Made by a program: the position numbers and the translations under genes
Source of the DNA: Arabidopsis thaliana
Taxonomy: Eukaryota; Streptophyta; Magnoliopsida; Brassicales; Brassicaceae
Reading direction: 5' to 3'
Assembly (NCBI RefSeq): GCF_000001735.4
Contig: NC_003074.8
Location: 8,990,101 to 9,054,100 of the forward strand
Length of the DNA stretch: 64,000 nt
Notes under the pieces: generated by a model
Told to the model about the DNA's origin: nothing
The model's database searches: none
What the model saw: the letters and a program-made list of their open reading frames with translations, nothing else
Part shown: one piece after another, positions 59,346 to 64,000 of the stretch
Layout of the letters: each line of letters starts with the position of its first letter
Numbering within the stretch: the stretch's first letter is position 1

Positions 59346-61493
59346 ATGGCTTCTCAGTTCCCTGGTCCATCCGAGATCCAAGACTCCAACGCTCCCCTCA
59401 CATCTTCTGGTCCCACCAATCCAGTCAATACTTCACCTCCGATGGGACAGACCGAGGAAAGACCCCACACGTACCTCGCCGCTCTCCTCAAGAACATCAA
59501 CACTTGTCGTCCCAGCGTCCCAAAGGTCTCAAACATCAAGAAATCAACTAAAGTCAACGTCAATCCTGTTAGACCTGTTAGACCGGTTCGACCTATTAGA
59601 CCGGTTAGACCTGTTAGACCGGTTAGACCTGTTAGACGGCGAAGAGTAGATTTAAACAAATCTTCACCTGCGATGGGCTACACTGAGAATAGATCCGCCA
59701 CCTACCTCTCCTCAGGTAACCCCTGCCTCGACTTCTTCTTTCACATTGTTCCTTCCACGCCCAAGAAATCTCTGGAGCAGCGGCTAGAGGAGGCTTGGGA
59801 CCATGATTCTTTAACCACTCTCAAGCTTATCTGTAACCTTCGTGGAGTCCGTGGCACTGGAAAATCTGACAAGGAAGGGTTTTACACGGCGGCGTTGTGG
59901 CTCCATGGTCGCCATCCCAAAACCCTAGCTTGTAACCTCGAGTCTCTCTCCAAATTTGGCTATTTTAAAGATTTTCCGGAGATTCTTTACCGGATTCTAC
60001 AAGGACCTGAAATCCGCAGTATACAGAAAACGCAAAGGTACGATACAATAGCCGCAGCATCTCTACGTAGAAGATCCCGTTTCTCTAGAGGTGGTCGTGG
60101 TTTTGGTGGTGGTCGTAGTAGGGGTCGTCATTTTTTAAAAAGGTCGGCAGCCACGAGGGAGCTAAGGGTAGCGAACGCGGAGAGGAAGAACCAAGAGGAG
60201 AAAGCCAGAGCAAGCTTGAAGCGCAAGCAAAAGAAGGTTTCAATGGCGAAGGCTGCATCTACAAAGTATTCTAACGATCCAAACTATAGGTTTCTCCACG
60301 AACGTGTCTCTGAACTATTCGCAAATCAACTAAAGAGAGACCTTGAGTTTTTGACATCCGGCCAACCAAACAAAATCTCTCTAGCGGCTAAATGGTGTCC
60401 ATCCCTTGATTCTTCGTTCGACAAAGCAACTCTTATCTGCGAGAGCATAGCTAGGAAGATCTTTCCCCAAGAATCATTCCCGGAATACGAAGGCGTGGAA
60501 GATGCTCACTATGCGTACAGAGTTCGTGACCGGCTAAGGAAACAAGTCCTTGTTCCTCTCCGGAAGACTCTGCAACTCCCTGAAGTATACATGGGAGCTA
60601 GAGCTTGGCAATCTCTCCCTTATAACCGTGTTGCATCAGTGGCGATGAAGTCATACAAGGAGGTTTTCTTGTATCGTGACGAAAAGAGGTTTCAGCAATA
60701 TCTTAACGATGCCAAGACGGGGAAAACGAAGATAGCCGCCGGTGCTGTGTTACCTCACGAGATAATCAGAGAGTTAAACGGCGGAGACGGTGGCAAAGTC
60801 GCTGAGCTGCAATGGAAACGAATGGTTGACGACCTTAAAGAGAAAGGTTCTTTGACCAACTGCATGGCTATATGTGACGTTTCGGGATCTATGAATGGTG
60901 AGCCAATGGAGGTTTCAGTCGCCCTTGGATTGCTAGTCTCTGAGCTATCAGAAGAGCCATGGAAAGGAAAGCTTATAACATTCAGACAAAGTCCTGAACT
61001 GCATTTGGTGAAAGGAGACGATTTGAGATCAAAAACAGAGTTTGTGGAGAGCATGCAATGGGATATGAACACTGATTTTCAGAAAGTGTTTGATTTGATT
61101 CTTAAAGTGGCCGTGGAAAGCAAGCTTAAGCCGCAAGACATGATCAAGAGGGTGTTTGTGTTCAGTGACATGGAGTTTGATGAAGCGTCGACTTCGACTT
61201 CTTCGTTTAATAAATGGAGAAGTTCACCTCCGACTCCGAGTAATAGATGGGATACGCTATCATATTCAGAGGATGATGAAGATGAAGAGAATGATGCTTG
61301 GCAAACGGATTACAAGGTGATTGTGAGAAAGTATAGAGAGAAAGGGTACGGAGAGGCTGTGCCGGAGATTGTGTTTTGGAATCTGAGGGATTCGAGGTCA
61401 ACGCCTGTGCTTGGAAACAAGAAAGGAGTGGCTTTGGTAAGTGGGTTTTCCAAAAAATGTTCTTGGATTACGATGGAGAGATTGATCCCGTAA
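59346..61493 (+). CDS. DUF2828 / von Willebrand A-domain protein with altered C-terminus
   Basis: An intronless gene of 715 codons starts at ATG 59346 (MASQFPGPS); the frame is open upstream without an ATG. It belongs to the plant/fungal DUF2828 (UCP015417) family: an N-terminal helical repeat region with CLDFFFHIVPSTPKKSLEQR and KLICNLRGVRGTGKSDKEGF, then an RGG-like RGGRGFGGGRSRGR and a Lys/Arg-rich stretch. A C-terminal vWA domain carries the metal site CDVSGSMNG and FVFSDMEFDEAS. The molecular role is unknown; the layout recalls TROVE/Ro60-type RNA-binding proteins. A nine-base repeat inserts an (Arg-Pro-Val)n tract near residues 73-97. The last 13 or so residues are out of frame with the family, see findings. 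Confidence 0.88.
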   Translation: MASQFPGPSEIQDSNAPLTSSGPTNPVNTSPPMGQTEERPHTYLAALLKNINTCRPSVPKVSNIKKSTKVNVNPVRPVRPVRPIRPVRPVRPVRPVRRRRVDLNKSSPAMGYTENRSATYLSSGNPCLDFFFHIVPSTPKKSLEQRLEEAWDHDSLTTLKLICNLRGVRGTGKSDKEGFYTAALWLHGRHPKTLACNLESLSKFGYFKDFPEILYRILQGPEIRSIQKTQRYDTIAAASLRRRSRFSRGGRGFGGGRSRGRHFLKRSAATRELRVANAERKNQEEKARASLKRKQKKVSMAKAASTKYSNDPNYRFLHERVSELFANQLKRDLEFLTSGQPNKISLAAKWCPSLDSSFDKATLICESIARKIFPQESFPEYEGVEDAHYAYRVRDRLRKQVLVPLRKTLQLPEVYMGARAWQSLPYNRVASVAMKSYKEVFLYRDEKRFQQYLNDAKTGKTKIAAGAVLPHEIIRELNGGDGGKVAELQWKRMVDDLKEKGSLTNCMAICDVSGSMNGEPMEVSVALGLLVSELSEEPWKGKLITFRQSPELHLVKGDDLRSKTEFVESMQWDMNTDFQKVFDLILKVAVESKLKPQDMIKRVFVFSDMEFDEASTSTSSFNKWRSSPPTPSNRWDTLSYSEDDEDEENDAWQTDYKVIVRKYREKGYGEAVPEIVFWNLRDSRSTPVLGNKKGVALVSGFSKKCSWITMERLIP
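59565..59638 (+). repeat. Nine-base tandem repeat coding for Pro-Val-Arg
   Basis: Eight units of the type cctgttaga/ccggttaga (with variants cttcga and cctatt) encode a PVR/RPV tract. The alternating cct and ccg codons suggest expansion of an 18-base double unit. Copy number could differ between accessions. Confidence 0.9.
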
Positions 61494-62841
61494 TGATCAT
61501 GGAGGCTGCTATAGCTAGAGATGAGTATAAGTCGCTTGTTGTAATTGATTGAAAACTATAGAGATTTTGTGAGCTTTGTAACATTTGGTTGAATCTTTGA
61601 ATAAAATGAAACTTTGAATTACATTTATTTATTTCAGTATATGTATTTGGCCCCATATATATATATATATATTATTTTTTTTCTATCTTACAAGCTTCGA
61701 ATGATAATTCTTGTAAAAGTTTTGTAACCAAAGTGGGCAAGTAAACCAACTAAACCGAGCAGAATCTCATGGTTTAACTGATGGAGGAAAAACTTTTTTT
61801 GTCACAAAGTAAATGTTTTTTTTTTTTGGTTTAGCAAGTTTATTTATTTGAACTTATAAATCCATAGCCCTTTTTCTTTGTCCCTCTGTTAAAAATAAAG
61901 TAAATAAAAAAACTTGTAATATTGGTAAAAATAAAAGATTGTTAATAATAATACATGGACTCAGACTGAGTCACTCAGTGAAATTAAATTTTGTAAACCC
62001 AATATTCAATTTTCATAATCTCAAATTTTAATCATTAATTTTTCTCTAATTAAACTTATTCAACTAATAAGAAAACATATCGCACATTACAAAGATCAAA
62101 AACAAACAAAACTAATAATAATAATTTTGAATTTAAACTTAAAACATTAAATAAAACGAAGGTAGAAGGTACATTTTTAAATAAGATGAAGGTATCTTAT
62201 ATCTTCCTAAATTCAATTAATGTATCCAAAACCGTTATCTTAGCTGTCTTGGGTAAAACAGTACTGAATTTTTTTTATGAATAATAGGACTAAATCCAAA
62301 ATTAAATTTTAGTTACATGCACTTATCCACTGTCAAATTTGACCAGGTATGAATTATTTATGATTTAGCTATCTATCAGATTTATGTCTTTATATAAGCC
62401 ACCTCATAAACACAAAAGAAGAACCAGATAGGAAACAAATGTACAAAGAAACATGATTTTTCTGTGGACAGGTCATCAACATAAATGGTAACTAAAATTA
62501 TATGTTTTTCTTTAATTTTTTCTTAAATTGGCCAAATAATATTTTGTTTATAAATGGAAAAGGAGATAGCCAACAATCCTGTCAAATTTGTTTCTGTTTG
62601 AGTTTGTCTTTCTCAATATTGTTTCTTTCTTAATACCTCTCTCTCTCTTATTTTCTTTCTGTTATAACCTATTAAACTCTACATAAAACAGCAAACTTAA
62701 TCTGTTTCTGGTTTTTATAGGACTGTTGGGTATTTTCTATGTTCTTCGTATAAAACTCATCAAAAGTTTTGAGAGATATTTTCCTATATTATTTGCTAGT
62801 AAGAGAGGTTTTCAGACGAAGAAAAAGAAAATCTTCATAAA
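61494..62841. other. 3' region of the vWA gene, intergenic DNA and kinase promoter
   Basis: 61460-61552 still codes, in another frame, for the family C-terminus (see findings). An (AT)n run lies at 61656-61670. A TATA word ttatataagcc at about 62390 and CT-rich DNA at 62630-62660 fit the promoter and leader of the kinase gene. No further gene is seen. Confidence 0.5.
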
Positions 62842-64000
62842 ATGAGTTGTTTCTCGTGCTTCTCTTCAAAAGTTCTGGACAATGAAGGTTCTTCGATGCC
62901 TGCTCCTTATAAGCAACCAAACTCACCTAGTAAGCTCTCGTCAATATTCTTGGAAATGTGCACGTTTGTTATTTTGTCTACATCTTTTGATTTATTATAG
63001 AATTTCTTTTAAGAAAATTTATGTTTATGTATTTCTCTTACAGAGAGAACAACAGGAGAAGTGGTGGCTAAGAACGCAAACGGACCATCAAACAATATGG
63101 GGGCACGTATTTTCACGTTCCGTGAGCTAGCCACCGCGACAAAGAATTTTAGACAAGAGTGCCTCATTGGTGAAGGTGGGTTCGGGAGGGTTTACAAAGG
63201 AAAGCTTGAAAATCCAGCTCAGGTAAAATCTAGACACTTGTGGACCAATATTTTTCGATTAATCTAAATTTCGATATAGTATTTAACGGTTATATATTAA
63301 AAAAAAAATGTTTTTGTCTTACAATAGAAAATAGATTCAAACTCATTTGTTTATTTTGTTTGGGGTATGATGATCAGGTCGTGGCAGTGAAACAACTTGA
63401 TAGGAATGGATTACAAGGACAAAGAGAGTTCTTGGTCGAGGTCTTAATGCTTAGTCTTCTACATCATAGGAATCTTGTGAATCTTATCGGTTATTGCGCT
63501 GATGGAGACCAAAGACTTCTTGTTTACGAGTATATGCCTCTTGGATCTCTAGAAGATCATCTCCTCGGTAAATCATTATTTCTCAATCAACATTTCAATG
63601 TTTTTTTAAGAAAAAAAGATAACAAGACCCGGTTTGGTGATCATTTAAATTAAAACAGATCTTGAACCGGGACAAAAACCACTAGACTGGAACACTCGTA
63701 TTAAGATTGCTTTAGGAGCAGCAAAAGGAATTGAGTATCTCCATGATGAGGCTGATCCTCCAGTGATTTACCGAGATCTTAAATCGTCAAATATATTACT
63801 TGACCCAGAATACGTTGCGAAATTATCGGATTTCGGTTTAGCAAAGCTAGGTCCTGTTGGAGACACACTACATGTGTCTTCCCGAGTTATGGGAACTTAT
63901 GGTTATTGTGCTCCTGAATATCAAAGAACTGGCTATCTAACAAATAAATCAGATGTCTACAGCTTTGGAGTTGTGTTGTTGGAACTTATATCCGGAAGAC
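62842..64000 (+). CDS. PBL25: RLCK-VII (PBS1-like) protein kinase, 5' part
   Basis: Exons 62842-62929, 63044-63222, 63378-63567 and 63659 to the window edge are GT-AG spliced and in frame. The gene continues to the right, so the end is unknown. The N-terminus MSCFSCFSS lacks the usual Gly2 but has two Cys likely to be palmitoylated for plasma-membrane anchoring. The kinase domain starts with [13 protein letters not shown] and has [11 protein letters not shown], the lysine in VAVKQL, catalytic loop [21 protein letters not shown] and [14 protein letters not shown]. The catalytic loop is RD type and active-looking. RLCK-VII kinases relay signals from receptor kinases in immunity and development. 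The symbol PBL25 is from recall of the locus order and is tentative. Confidence 0.87.

Noticed and set aside
1-64000. CRISPR arrays, operons or bacterial-type mobile systems
   Set aside because: The window is plant nuclear DNA with introns; no spaced repeat array of that kind was seen.

Overview
The window is nuclear DNA of a flowering plant, almost certainly Arabidopsis thaliana chromosome 3 around the ABI3 locus. It has spliced genes with GT-AG introns in AT-rich non-coding DNA, and several gene models that I rebuilt by hand give the lengths known for that interval: ABI3 720 aa, TMKL1 674 aa, CLE41 99 aa with its TDIF peptide, and the kinase HCR1 1117 aa. Locus names come from recall of these families, not from a search.

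Layout. 1-640: last exon of a DUF4378/TRM protein. 2.19-2.81 kb: a decayed LEA-like gene. 5.35-6.16 kb: a large foldback element. 7.2-10.8 kb: ABI3, the B3 seed-maturation regulator, with a uORF-bearing leader and an RY motif just after its stop. 13.5-15.65 kb: TMKL1, a receptor-like pseudokinase. 16.1-18.7 kb (minus): a seven-exon pectate lyase. 21.1-27.1 kb (minus): a nearly complete LINE with poly(A) tail and 17-bp target-site duplication, followed by older transposon debris.

30.6-31.2 kb: small caprin-like coiled-coil gene. 32.2-34.5 kb: a decay zone with an F-box gene cut by one stop codon, a beta-1,3-glucanase relic and an ATR3-type flavoprotein relic. 35.7-39.85 kb: HCR1, a PB1 plus Raf-like kinase. 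40.05-40.8 kb (minus): DIM1-like thioredoxin-fold splicing protein, whose start codon lies in an array of palindromic ACGT repeats. 42.3-43.4 kb: DUF1644 zinc-finger protein. 44.9 kb: possible 47-aa single-pass membrane protein. 46.1-47.5 kb: LZY5 of the LAZY gravitropism family. 50.0-51.2 kb: F-box/kelch gene. 52.2-53.0 kb (minus): F-box-associated pseudogene. 54.8-55.0 kb: hairpin-forming inverted repeat. 56.6-57.0 kb: CLE41 with an overlapping uORF. 59.3-61.5 kb: DUF2828/vWA protein whose C-terminus is frameshifted against its family. 62.8-64 kb: RLCK-VII (PBL-type) kinase running off the window.

The genes do not form an operon or cluster; they are independent plant loci. No wholly new system stands out. 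The best leads are regulatory or evolutionary: the overlapping CLE41 uORF, the repeat array carrying the DIM1-like start codon, the out-of-frame C-terminus of the vWA gene, the duplicated splice acceptor in the pectate lyase, the LINE with only two evident lesions, and the unexplained hairpin at 54.8 kb.
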